From Serpentinimonas sp. (lineage in GTDB: Bacteria > Pseudomonadota > Gammaproteobacteria > Burkholderiales > Burkholderiaceae_C): a stretch of DNA of 15,525 bases. The stretch's first letter is position 1, and the number at the start of each line of letters is the position of its first letter. Shown here one piece after another: positions 1-7,606 of the stretch. Where the stretch lies: contig JALOSG010000038.1 in NCBI GenBank assembly GCA_025458665.1, positions 1 through 15,525 on the forward strand, in the 5' to 3' direction. Below the pieces are notes generated by a model. It searched no databases, was not told the DNA's origin, and was given only the letters and a program-made list of their open reading frames with translations. The position numbers were made by a program, and so were the translations under genes.

Positions 1-632
1 CGCGCGAAAGACAGAGTCATGGACTCTTCGTCCGCTACGTGCCGGGCCGACGCTTTCGGCGCAACAGCGGCCGGCCCCAATGCGGGTGCCGCAGAGATGG
101 ACGCGGCCCTGCCCGCGCCGCCTGCAGCAGCACCCGCAGCGCTGGGCTGGAATGTGGGCTCAGGCTGGCGGCCTTCGGCCTGCATCTGCGCTTCCTTGCG
201 TTTGCGCAACATGCGTTCACGCACATAGTCCTGAAAGGACAGCGTGCTCATGGCCAGCGCCTCGGTGTCCTGCGCCACCGAGCTGGCGGGTGAGGAATTG
301 GCCAGCGATGTCGCTGCCGTTGGGGGCAGCTGGCGGGAGGCACGGGCTGCCAGCGGCTGGTTGCGGGCGACCGCTTCGCGGTCGGCGCGGGTGCGCAGTG
401 CGTTGTAACGCTTGCGCTCCAGCAGGTCCTCATCGCCCATGACCACTGGCACGGCAGGTGCGCTGGGTGCTGCGTCGGGCAGGCTCTGAAGACTGGCCTC
501 GGTGGTCGCCAGCACCTCAAAACCAGCCTCGGTGGTACGGGTGGACAGAATCACGGCGGCGCCACCGAGCGAGGCCTTGACCTTGTTCATGGCCTCGCGC
601 GAGGTCGGTGCAGTAAAGCGTTGGACGTTCAT
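1..632 (-). CDS. flhF: Flagellar biosynthesis GTPase FlhF, N-terminal part (runs off left edge)
   Basis: FlhF is an SRP-family GTPase that sets flagellar position and number and helps recruit early basal-body parts at the cell pole. The frame is open from the ATG at 632 to the window edge, about 210 codons, with no stop. The first residues (MNVQRFTAPTSREAMNKVKA, followed by a GGAAVILSTR stretch) match the typical FlhF N-terminal pattern of an R-F-x-A-P-T start, then an R/K-V-K helix, then the 'D/G-A-V-I-L-S-x-R' strand. After about residue 50 the sequence becomes an Ala/Pro/Arg-rich linker. It contains a basic helix around residues 140-160 and an Ala/Gly-rich run around 170-190, as expected of the variable B region. 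The NG GTPase domain with the P-loop lies outside the window. The start overlaps the flhA stop by 4 bp (ATGA), so translation is probably coupled to flhA. Confidence 0.9.
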   Translation of the reverse strand, partial: MNVQRFTAPTSREAMNKVKASLGGAAVILSTRTTEAGFEVLATTEASLQSLPDAAPSAPAVPVVMGDEDLLERKRYNALRTRADREAVARNQPLAARASRQLPPTAATSLANSSPASSVAQDTEALAMSTLSFQDYVRERMLRKRKEAQMQAEGRQPEPTFQPSAAGAAAGGAGRAASISAAPALGPAAVAPKASARHVADEESMTLSFA

Positions 633-2734
633 GCGGCTTCTCCCAGAATCGGGCCGATACGGATCAGGTGGGTTTCAGGAATCTCGCTGTGCGAGAGCAC
701 TTGCAGGCGGGGAGCGGCGCGGCGCAACAGCCGCGCCATGGCCGAGCGGATGGCGTCGGGGACCAGCAGGCAGGCCGGTATGCCGGCCTCTTCCTGCTTG
801 TTCGCCACCTCGGCCGCGGTTTTGGTCAGCAGTTCGGCCACGCCCGGGTCCAGCGCTGCCATGGGGCCGCCGGTAAACGCCTGGGTGATGAGGCGCTCCA
901 GGCCGGGCTCGATGGCAATGACCTCGAGTTCCTTGGCCGGGCCATAAATCTGCTGAACGATGGCAGGTGCCAGCGCCATGCGCACGCGCTTGGCCAGTTC
1001 GGCAGGGTCCTGCGTAGCGCCAGCGTGCTCGGCCATCGATTCGATGATGGTGCGGATATCGCGGATATTGACCTGCTCCTCCAGCAGCAGTTGCAAGACG
1101 CGCTGGAACACACCGATGGGGACCATCTTCGGTACCACCTCTTCAATCAGTTTGGGTGCCAGTTTGGCCACATGGTCCACCAGTTCCTGGGTCTCGGTGC
1201 GGCTGAGCAACTTGCTGGCGTGCACCTGCATCAAGTGTGACAAATGGGTGGCCAGCACGGTCTCGGAATCAACCACGGTGTAGCCCGCCATTTGCGCGTT
1301 TTCCTTCTGCGCCTCGTCGATCCAGTGGGCCGGCAGGCCAAACGCCGGGTCGGTGGTGGGGGTGCCCAGCAAGGGCGTGCGGATGTGTCCGGGGTTGATG
1401 GCCAGGTGCTGCCCCGGAAACACCTCGCCCTCGCCCACCACCACGCCACGCAAGGCAATCCGGTAGGCGCTCGGGCGCAGTTCCAGGTTGTCGCGCACGT
1501 GCACGGGCGGTGGCAGGAAGCCCACTTCCTGCGCGAACTTTTTGCGCACGCCTTTGATGCGGGTGAGCAAGTCGCCCTGGCGCGTCTTGTCCACCAGGGG
1601 AATCAGGCGGTAGCCCAGTTCCAGACCCAGCAAATCCACGGGCTGCAGGTCGTCCCACGTGGCCTCACCGTCGTTGGCGGGTGCGGCGGCAGCCGCACTG
1701 GCAGCCTGCTGGCGCTCCAGCTCGGCAGGGCTGGGTTGGGCCTTCTCCCGGGAAATCCAGAATGCGAACGCACCAATGATGGCGGCGAACAGCAGGAACA
1801 CGAAGTGGGGCATGCCAGGCACGATGCCGAGCAAAAACAGCACGCCCGCAGCCACGCCCAGCACCTTGGGCGAATCGAACATCTGCTGCACGATCTGTTC
1901 GCCCAGATCCTCTTCCTTGCCCACGCGCGACACCACCATGGCGGCGGCCACGGAAATGAGCAGTCCGGGTACCTGTGCCACCAGCGCATCGCCCACGGCC
2001 AGGGTGATGTAGCTGTCGGCGGCGGCAGCCAGCGACAGGTCGTGCTGCAGCATGCCAATGGCAAAGCCGCCGACGATGTTGATGATGAGGATCAGGATGC
2101 CGGCAATCGCATCGCCACGCACGAACTTGGAGGCGCCGTCCATGTTGCCGAAGAAGTCGGCCTCCTCGCCCACTTCGGTACGCCGGCGCTTGGCTTCCTT
2201 TTCGTCAATCAGGCCGGCATTCAGGTCGGCATCAATGGCCATCTGCTTGCCGGGCATGGCGTCCAGCGTGAACCGCGCACCCACCTCGGCAATGCGCTCC
2301 GCACCCTTGGTGATCACCACAAAGTTGATCACCACCAGAATCAGGAACACGATCAGGCCCACCGCGAAGTTGCCACCCACCAGGAAGGTGCCAAAGGCTT
2401 CGATCACGGCGCCGGCGGCACCCGGGCCTTCGTGGCCTTCCATCAGCACCACGCGGGTGGAGGCCACGTTCAGCGCCAGCCGCAGCAAGGTGGTGAGCAG
2501 GAGCACGGTGGGAAATGCCGTGAAGTCCAGCGCCCGTTTCATGTAGGAGGCCACCATCATCACCGTGATGGCCACCGCGATGTTGAGCGTGAAGAAGGTA
2601 TCCAGCATCCACGGTGACAAAGGCAGCACCAGCATGGAGAGCACCAGCATCACCATGATGGGAGCCGCCAGGGCCGAGAACTGTCCGTTCTTGCTGGAGA
2701 GCCAGGAAACTGCAGATTGCACTTGCGGGTTCAT
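629..2734 (-). CDS. flhA: Flagellar type III export gate protein FlhA
   Basis: FlhA is the large export-gate subunit of the flagellar type III secretion system. It sits in the inner membrane inside the MS ring, and its cytoplasmic domain docks chaperone-substrate complexes. The product is 701 aa, normal for the family (about 690-700). Hydrophobic segments fill residues ~23-330. The FHIPEP-family cytoplasmic loop is clear at ~143-208, including EADFFGNMDGASKFVRGDAI at 191-210. The C-terminal ~350 residues are the soluble docking domain, after an Ala-rich linker near 340-355. The start is only 3 bp from the flhB stop, with a GGAG-type ribosome site inside the flhB end, and the stop overlaps the flhF start. 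This is the canonical flhB-flhA-flhF order. No damage is seen. Confidence 0.97.
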   Translation of the reverse strand: MNPQVQSAVSWLSSKNGQFSALAAPIMVMLVLSMLVLPLSPWMLDTFFTLNIAVAITVMMVASYMKRALDFTAFPTVLLLTTLLRLALNVASTRVVLMEGHEGPGAAGAVIEAFGTFLVGGNFAVGLIVFLILVVINFVVITKGAERIAEVGARFTLDAMPGKQMAIDADLNAGLIDEKEAKRRRTEVGEEADFFGNMDGASKFVRGDAIAGILILIINIVGGFAIGMLQHDLSLAAAADSYITLAVGDALVAQVPGLLISVAAAMVVSRVGKEEDLGEQIVQQMFDSPKVLGVAAGVLFLLGIVPGMPHFVFLLFAAIIGAFAFWISREKAQPSPAELERQQAASAAAAAPANDGEATWDDLQPVDLLGLELGYRLIPLVDKTRQGDLLTRIKGVRKKFAQEVGFLPPPVHVRDNLELRPSAYRIALRGVVVGEGEVFPGQHLAINPGHIRTPLLGTPTTDPAFGLPAHWIDEAQKENAQMAGYTVVDSETVLATHLSHLMQVHASKLLSRTETQELVDHVAKLAPKLIEEVVPKMVPIGVFQRVLQLLLEEQVNIRDIRTIIESMAEHAGATQDPAELAKRVRMALAPAIVQQIYGPAKELEVIAIEPGLERLITQAFTGGPMAALDPGVAELLTKTAAEVANKQEEAGIPACLLVPDAIRSAMARLLRRAAPRLQVLSHSEIPETHLIRIGPILGEAA

Positions 2735-2737
2735 GCG

Positions 2738-3901
2738 TCAGGCTCCGACAGAAACCGGCGTGGTGATGCGGCCGTGGTGGGGATCGAGCTCCACCGGCAC
2801 CTCGGGCTTGGGCGGCTCGCCGGGCATGGGGCCCTGGCCCTTCAGGGCTGCACGCAACTGGTACACATAGGCCAGCACCTGCGCCACAGCGGTGAACAGC
2901 GCCACGGGCACCTGCTGGTCAATTTCGGTATGGGCATACAGCGCGCGCGCCAGCATCGGGGATTGCAGCACCGGTACGTTGGAATCCTTGGCCATATCGC
3001 GGATGCGCAGGGCCACCAGGTCGGCGCCCTTGGCAATCACATGGGGCGCGGCCATGGTTTTCTCGTCGTACTGAATGGCTACGGCGTAGTGGGTCGGGTT
3101 CATCACCACCAGGTCGGCCTTGGGCACGCGGGCCACGCTGTTGCCCTGCGCCAGGTCACGCGCAATCTGGCGCTGGCGGCTCTTGAGCAGCGGGTTGCCC
3201 TCGGTTTCCTTGTGCTCGTTCTTCACTTCCTGGTGCGACATGCGCAGCCGGTGCTTGTGCAGGTGCGTCTGCAGCGGCACATCGATCATGGCCACCAGCG
3301 CCACCACCGCCAGCAAGCCACCCACGCCCACGGCGAACCACTGCCCCAACTGGCTCAGCGAGGACTCCAGCGGGCGCAACAGCAGCGAGCCAAATTCGTG
3401 CATGTGGCTGCTCATGAAGACATAACCCACCACTGCCAGCAACACGGTGATTCCCAGCAGCTTGAGCACTTCGAAGAACTGCTGGCGAGAAAAAAGACGC
3501 CCAAAGCCGCTGATAAGCCCGATCTTGGAGATTTCGGGCATGAGGGGCTTGGTGCTCAGGGCGAAAGAGCCCGAGGCCACCATGGCCACCACGGCTGCCA
3601 CCGCCACAATGACGCCCAGCGGCAGGAAAAACACCAGCCCTGCCCCCATGCCATCGCCGAGGGCGCGCACGATGAGCTCGGGGTGGCGCAGCGTGTCGGC
3701 ATCGAAAGCGAAGGCCTCGCGCATACTGCGGCGCAGTTGCTCGTAGCCCCACGGCACCATGAGGAACAGCGTCACCAGCCCGCCGCCCAGCACCACGATG
3801 TGGCTCAGATCGCGCGAGCGCGGTACCTGCCCGTCTTCCCGGGCCTTCTGGAGGCGTCGGGGTGTGGCAGGTAAATTGCGATCTTGGGTGGAGGATTCCA
3901 T
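2738..3901 (-). CDS. flhB: Flagellar export switch protein FlhB
   Basis: FlhB is the flagellar type III secretion substrate-specificity switch. It is an inner membrane protein that cleaves itself between Asn and Pro when the hook is complete. I chose the ATG at 3901 (387 aa), because MESSTQDRNLPATPRRLQKA is the usual family start; an upstream in-frame TTG at 3943 would add 14 unrelated residues. Membrane segments lie at about 33-50, 88-112, 148-165 and 186-207. The autocleavage motif NPTH is intact at residues 268-271. The C-terminal tail beyond ~355 is Pro-rich, as is common. No strong Shine-Dalgarno is visible before the ATG. The gene follows the cheZ terminator, so it may have its own promoter or depend on read-through. 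Confidence 0.97.
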   Translation of the reverse strand: MESSTQDRNLPATPRRLQKAREDGQVPRSRDLSHIVVLGGGLVTLFLMVPWGYEQLRRSMREAFAFDADTLRHPELIVRALGDGMGAGLVFFLPLGVIVAVAAVVAMVASGSFALSTKPLMPEISKIGLISGFGRLFSRQQFFEVLKLLGITVLLAVVGYVFMSSHMHEFGSLLLRPLESSLSQLGQWFAVGVGGLLAVVALVAMIDVPLQTHLHKHRLRMSHQEVKNEHKETEGNPLLKSRQRQIARDLAQGNSVARVPKADLVVMNPTHYAVAIQYDEKTMAAPHVIAKGADLVALRIRDMAKDSNVPVLQSPMLARALYAHTEIDQQVPVALFTAVAQVLAYVYQLRAALKGQGPMPGEPPKPEVPVELDPHHGRITTPVSVGA

Positions 3902-3960
3902 GCGCAGGCAAACGGTGGGTCTGCCTGCATTGTCCCGGTGCAACCGGAGAACTAAAGCGC

Positions 3961-3983
3961 AAAAAGGGCGGCCAAGGCCCGCC
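3961..3983 (-). terminator. Intrinsic terminator downstream of cheZ
   Basis: On the minus strand, 18 bp after the cheZ stop, a GGCGG arm (3979-3983) and a CCGCC arm (3967-3971) form a 5-bp all-GC stem around a 7-nt loop. One C and then TTTTT (3961-3965) follow directly. The loop can tighten through CC/GG contacts. This is a compact but typical Rho-independent terminator shape, and it would end the motA-motB-cheY-cheZ transcript at least in part. Function is inferred from shape only. Confidence 0.6.
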
Positions 3984-4000
3984 TGTTGTCGGGACTTGGC

Positions 4001-4711
4001 TCAGAAGCCCAGACTGGCCAGCAGGTCATCGACCTGTGCCTGGTTGGTGACCACATCGCTGCGGCCTTCGGGGTTCACCACCGGACCGGACAGACCCTCC
4101 TTGGGCGCTGCAGCAGGCGCTCCACCAGCGGCAGCACGGCCCGCCTGAGGGTCGGGTTGCTGGCCTGTCGCATGGGGGGCCGATTCCACCAGCAACTGCA
4201 ACAACTGCTCCTCGATGGTGGCCGCCAGCGTCACCACCCGCCCGATCACCTGCCCGGTGAGGTCGTGGAAGTCCTGCGCCATCATGATTTCGGTCAGGTG
4301 CTGGTCGGTCCGCTCTGCGCTGGCCTGGATCTTCTGGGACCAGTCCGTCAGTTCGGGCATGGCCCATTTCAAGCCGGGGACACGCTGAATGGTGTCGTAC
4401 AACTGTTTGCTGTGGTCGCGAACCTGCTCCTGCTCGCTCTTGGCCTCGTCCACCCGATTGAGCACCTTCTCTGCGGCCTCGCCGGTCAGTCGCGCAATGT
4501 ATTGCAGGCGGGTCCGCGCATCGGGCAGTTCCTCCACCGCGCCCTTGAGCACCGGGGTGTAACCCAACTCCGTCAGGGCGTCGTGCAGTTGCCGGGTGAT
4601 GGCACCCAGCCGCTGATACATCTCCAGGGTCTTGTGTTCCTCGGGGGCAGGGCCGCCCTCCGTGGGCGATCCGGACGCCTGCTCCGGTGATGCGCTGGGA
4701 TCGTTGCTCAT
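4001..4711 (-). CDS. cheZ: Chemotaxis protein phosphatase CheZ
   Basis: CheZ speeds dephosphorylation of CheY-P and so shortens the motor reversal signal. The product is 236 aa, close to the E. coli protein (214 aa) with longer disordered ends. The long helical core carries AQDFHDLTGQVIGRVV at ~145-160. In it, D150 and Q154 correspond to the catalytic Asp/Gln pair (E. coli D143/Q147). After a Pro/Ala/Gly-rich linker (~180-215), the last residues VDDLLASLGF are the classical C-terminal CheY-binding peptide. The gene lies 12 bp after cheY, and a TAGGAG ribosome site overlaps the cheY stop codon, so the pair is probably translationally linked. An intrinsic terminator follows. Confidence 0.96.
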   Translation of the reverse strand: MSNDPSASPEQASGSPTEGGPAPEEHKTLEMYQRLGAITRQLHDALTELGYTPVLKGAVEELPDARTRLQYIARLTGEAAEKVLNRVDEAKSEQEQVRDHSKQLYDTIQRVPGLKWAMPELTDWSQKIQASAERTDQHLTEIMMAQDFHDLTGQVIGRVVTLAATIEEQLLQLLVESAPHATGQQPDPQAGRAAAGGAPAAAPKEGLSGPVVNPEGRSDVVTNQAQVDDLLASLGF

Positions 4712-4723
4712 GCCGGATTACTC

Positions 4724-5107
4724 CTACCAACCCATTTTCTTGAAGATGTTGGCCAGCTTTTCCTCCAGCGTGGCCTTGGTGAAGGGCTTGACGATGTAAC
4801 CCGCCGCACCGCCCTGCGCTGCAGCAATGATGTCTTCCTTGCGGGCCTCCGCAGTCACCATCAACACCGGAATGTGCTTGAGCTTCTCGTCGCTCTTGAT
4901 CTGGGTGAGCAACTCGAAGCCGTTCATGTTGGGCATGTTGATGTCGCTGACCACGAAGTCGAACCTGCCGTTGCGCAGCTTGTGCAGCGCGGCCACGCCG
5001 TCCTCGGCCTCGTCGGCGTCGGCATGCCCGATCTCTTTGAGCAAGTTGCGCACAATGCGCCGCATGGTAGAAAAATCATCAACTATCAGAAATCGCAATT
5101 CAGCCAT
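4724..5107 (-). CDS. cheY: Chemotaxis response regulator CheY
   Basis: CheY is a single-domain receiver that carries the phosphoryl signal from CheA to the flagellar switch protein FliM. The product is 127 aa and consists only of the receiver fold. Key residues are all present: acidic pair D10/D11, phospho-acceptor D55 (E. coli D57), T85 (T87), Y104 (Y106) and K107 (K109, in the VKPF motif). The start is supported by a GGAG ribosome site 6 nt upstream. The 74-bp gap to motB holds no convincing terminator, so cheY is likely cotranscribed with motAB. No cheA, cheW or receptor gene is present in this window, so the upstream kinase must lie elsewhere. Confidence 0.97.
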   Translation of the reverse strand: MAELRFLIVDDFSTMRRIVRNLLKEIGHADADEAEDGVAALHKLRNGRFDFVVSDINMPNMNGFELLTQIKSDEKLKHIPVLMVTAEARKEDIIAAAQGGAAGYIVKPFTKATLEEKLANIFKKMGW

Positions 5108-5181
5108 GGGAGGCTCCGGGTGGAGGGAACGCTAAGTGTAAGTGCTTCATCAGCGCGGGCCCGAAAAGGTCGCATGCGGCA

Positions 5182-6258
5182 TCAGTTGGGTGCACCGGGC
5201 GCAGGCTGCAATGGGGGCGGCAGCGGTATGCGGAACGGGCTGGGAAGCACGACCTCGCCCTGCGTTGGTGACACGCTCACCGGTGGCGCACCGGGCGCCG
5301 TAGTGGGAGCGGTACCGGGCGCAGGAGGAGCAGGTGCCACCGGGGCTACGCCGGGAGTGGCTGCGCCGGGGGTTCCCCCCTCGGCCGCAAAGGGCTGGCC
5401 CAGGCGCTCTTCGGCTTCCTTGGTCATCACGATGATGCTGATGCGCCGATTCACGGGGTCGGTGGGCGCGTCGGGCAGCAGCGGATGGCTCGCAGCCAGG
5501 CCCAGCACGCGGGTGAGCTTGTCTTCAGGCAGGCCCGCAGCCACCAGTTCACGGCGCGATGCGTTCGCACGATCGGCCGAGAGCTCCCAGTTGCTGTAGC
5601 CGCGTTGGCCACTGCCGTAGGGGGTGGCGTCGGTGTGTCCGGCCAGCGCCACGCGGTTCTCCACGTCGGCCAGGGCCACGCCGATTTCGCGAAGAATGCT
5701 GCGCATTTCAGGACGCACCACCGCACTGCCCGAATCGAACATGGGCCGGTTCTGCTCGTCCAGAATCTGGATGTGCAGCCCATCGGCCACGATATCGAGC
5801 TTGATCTGGTCCTTGTACTCGTTGAGCCTGGGATTCACCGTGATCAGGTTCTCGATCTTGTCGCGCAGGCCTTCCAGGCGGGCTTGGTCCAGCCGTGCCT
5901 GTTCCTGCTTGGCCAGGCGGGCCACCGCATCCGCCGAATTGAAATCGGTCTCTCCGCGCCGGACCTCGCCGATGGTCTCGGTGATGTCCTGCCCGCCGCC
6001 CTGAATGATGCTGCTGCTGCTGCCCGAGCCAGTCCCGCCAAACAGGGCCACCATGACCGGGGCGTTGAAGTAGTCGGAAATGCCCTTGCGGTCTCCTTCT
6101 GTGGTGGAACCCAGCAGCCACATGAGCAGGAAGAAGGCCATCATGGCCGTCACGAAGTCGGCATAGGCAATCTTCCAGGCGCCCCCATGCGCTGCATGCC
6201 CGCCCTTCTTGACGCGCTTGATGATGATGGGTTGGAGTTGCTTGCCGCCGGCTGCCAT
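5182..6258 (-). CDS. motB: Flagellar stator protein MotB
   Basis: MotB is the peptidoglycan-anchored half of the proton-driven stator. Its single membrane helix (~29-50) begins after a basic N-terminus and carries D34 in AYADF, equivalent to the proton-binding Asp32 of E. coli. A Gly/Ser-rich stretch (~74-90) and a charged plug/linker region follow. The OmpA-like peptidoglycan-binding domain (~165-280) shows AGHTDATPY, then NWELSADRANASRRELVAAG and NRRISIIV. The product is 358 aa, longer than E. coli MotB (308 aa). The excess is a Pro/Ala-rich C-terminal tail from about residue 293. The gene lies 35 bp after motA; its ribosome site is weak. Confidence 0.96.
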   Translation of the reverse strand: MAAGGKQLQPIIIKRVKKGGHAAHGGAWKIAYADFVTAMMAFFLLMWLLGSTTEGDRKGISDYFNAPVMVALFGGTGSGSSSSIIQGGGQDITETIGEVRRGETDFNSADAVARLAKQEQARLDQARLEGLRDKIENLITVNPRLNEYKDQIKLDIVADGLHIQILDEQNRPMFDSGSAVVRPEMRSILREIGVALADVENRVALAGHTDATPYGSGQRGYSNWELSADRANASRRELVAAGLPEDKLTRVLGLAASHPLLPDAPTDPVNRRISIIVMTKEAEERLGQPFAAEGGTPGAATPGVAPVAPAPPAPGTAPTTAPGAPPVSVSPTQGEVVLPSPFRIPLPPPLQPAPGAPN

Positions 6259-6293
6259 GGGGTGTGTCTGCGTTCAGGAAGGGAGCACCGGGC

Positions 6294-7154
6294 TCACTTC
6301 TTGGTCTTGACGTGGCTTTCCAGTTCGCTGAACGAAGGCCGCTCGGTGGAGTACAGCACCTTGCGCCCGAATTCAATGGCCGTCATAGGCGCGTAGCCCT
6401 GCATGCTGGCCAGCAGCGTGGTCTTGATGCACTGCAATTCCTTGGACGCCTCGTCGCCCTTCTGCTCCAGCAGGCCGGCCAGCGGCTCCACGATGGCGTA
6501 GGCCAGGAAAATGCCCAGGAAGGTACCCACCAGCGCCGAGCCGATCATGCCGCCCAGCACCGCCGGCGGCTGGCCCACCGAGCCCATGGTCTTGATCACA
6601 CCCAGCACGGCCGCCACGATACCGAAGGCTGGTAGCGCGCCGGCCAGCCGCTGGAAAGCGCCCACCACGGCATGCTCCTCGTTGTGGTGGGTTTCTATCT
6701 CGCTGTCCATCAGCGCCTCGATCTCATGGGCATTCAGGTTGCCAGAAACCATCATGCGCAGGTAGTCGGTGACAAACTCCACCACATGGTGGTCGGTGCC
6801 CACGGTGGGGTACTTCTGGAAAAGGGGAGAGTTGTCCGGGTCTTCCACGTCGGCCTCGATGGCCATGAGACCTTCCTTGCGGGCCTTCTGCAGGATTTCG
6901 TACAGCATGGCCAGCAACTCCATGTAACGGTCCTTGGTGTACTTGGACCCTTTCATGGCCTTGCCGAAAGCACCACCCACCGCCTTGAGCAGCTTGGGCT
7001 GGTTGTTCACCGCAAAGGCGCCCAGCGCACCGCCCAGAATGATGAACATCTCAATGGGCAAGGCGCGCAGGATGACCCCGATGTTGCCGCCCGCGATGAT
7101 GTAGCCGCCGAAGACGCAGCCCAGCGCGACCACGTAGCCAATAATGACGAACAT
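6294..7154 (-). CDS. motA: Flagellar stator protein MotA
   Basis: MotA is the ring-forming stator subunit. With MotB it conducts protons and turns the rotor by contact with FliG. The product is 286 aa, a normal length (E. coli 295). Four membrane segments are visible (~2-21, 33-50, ~173-192, ~200-225). The cytoplasmic loop holds the conserved R/E charges, in ARKEGLMAIEADVEDP at 91-106. The two functional prolines fall at P175 (LPAFG) and P224 (VEPLAG). The ATG at 7154 is the natural start (MFVIIGYVVALG). A sigma-28-like -10 box lies about 100 bp upstream. In many Comamonadaceae flhDC lies next to motA (family recollection), but here the neighbour is a yqjK-like gene. Confidence 0.97.
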   Translation of the reverse strand: MFVIIGYVVALGCVFGGYIIAGGNIGVILRALPIEMFIILGGALGAFAVNNQPKLLKAVGGAFGKAMKGSKYTKDRYMELLAMLYEILQKARKEGLMAIEADVEDPDNSPLFQKYPTVGTDHHVVEFVTDYLRMMVSGNLNAHEIEALMDSEIETHHNEEHAVVGAFQRLAGALPAFGIVAAVLGVIKTMGSVGQPPAVLGGMIGSALVGTFLGIFLAYAIVEPLAGLLEQKGDEASKELQCIKTTLLASMQGYAPMTAIEFGRKVLYSTERPSFSELESHVKTKK

Positions 7155-7177
7155 CTGCTTCTATCCTGTCTTTGGTG

Positions 7178-7200
7178 CCTTGAGCATTGGCGATTCAAGG
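7178..7200 (-). other. Small inverted repeat in the motA leader
   Basis: CCTTGA and TCAAGG form a perfect 6-bp inverted repeat around an 11-nt loop, 24 bp before the motA ATG. No T-run follows, so it is not an intrinsic terminator. It could fold in the motA leader RNA or be chance; I have no functional evidence. Confidence 0.3.
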
Positions 7201-7249
7201 CGCCCGCTGTGGAATCAGTGCCCGCCTAGCGTGGCTGGCTGCCTCAGCT

Positions 7250-7606
7250 TCATTCTATCGGCCACATTTGACGCAACCCAAGAAAAATCTGCTTGAGCGC
7301 AGTTGTTTCTGCGGAATTTTTGGGTTGAATCCAGCGTTTGATGCGCCGACTCCACATCCACAGCATCCACGCCTTGCTCCCCCATTGCGCCAAGCGTCTG
7401 GGACGGGCCACCAGCAGCGCCACACCCGCGGCAACCCATACTTCGGGATGGCTGCGCAACCAGCGCCAGCCCTGACGGGCATGGTCGGTACCGGCGAAAA
7501 GGGGGCGCAGGGACTGTGCCCGCGCAGTGAAGCGGTCGCGGTACAGCGCAGACTCATGCAACAGTTGCAACTTGCGCTCCAGCAGCGCCTGGCGTTGCGG
7601 GCTCAT
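7250..7606 (-). CDS. Small basic YqjK-like protein
   Basis: The product is a 118-aa basic protein. A charged N-terminal helix (MSPQRQALLERKLQLLHESA) leads to one moderately hydrophobic segment (~51-66, HPEVWVAAGVALLVAR), then an Arg/Trp-rich C-terminal half. This layout fits the YqjK-like family that accompanies yqjD and yqjE in proteobacteria. The function is unknown, and the assignment rests mostly on position and architecture. Its ATG overlaps the stop of the preceding yqjE-like gene by 4 bp (ATGA), so expression is probably coupled. Its last codons overlap a possible sigma-28 -10 box that would serve motA. Two other minus-strand frames overlap this stretch but have unnatural composition and no positional support. 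Confidence 0.75.
   Translation of the reverse strand: MSPQRQALLERKLQLLHESALYRDRFTARAQSLRPLFAGTDHARQGWRWLRSHPEVWVAAGVALLVARPRRLAQWGSKAWMLWMWSRRIKRWIQPKNSAETTALKQIFLGLRQMWPIE
7255..7281 (-). promoter_or_regulatory. Possible FliA (sigma-28) promoter for motAB-cheYZ
   Basis: The minus strand reads GCCGATAG at 7262-7255, matching 7 of 8 bases of the sigma-28 -10 consensus GCCGATAA. The 8-mer at the expected 11-nt spacing is TTGGGTTG (7281-7274), only a partial match to TAAAGTTT. The predicted start would be near 7248, giving a motA leader of about 95 nt. The -10 box overlaps the last four codons of the yqjK-like gene. Position, orientation and target fit a late flagellar promoter; the weak -35 keeps confidence low. 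Confidence 0.4.

Noticed and set aside
1244..2617. Plus-strand open frame (~457 codons) opposite flhA
   Set aside because: It has a composition typical of antisense frames (many His, Gln and Gly, no motifs). flhA on the other strand is unambiguous.
3902..3943. N-terminal extension of FlhB from an upstream TTG
   Set aside because: The extra 14 residues do not fit the family, while the ATG at 3901 gives the standard MESS...RNLPAT start.
3950..3980. Possible sigma-54 promoter upstream of flhB (TTGG ... TTGC)
   Set aside because: The GG and GC elements are 11 bp apart instead of 10, the -24 element is incomplete, and the bases belong to the cheZ terminator.
5133..5144. 12-bp tandem repeat (TAAGTG twice) upstream of cheY
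   Set aside because: Two copies of a 6-mer are easily expected by chance, and the site does not line up with a promoter element I can recognise.
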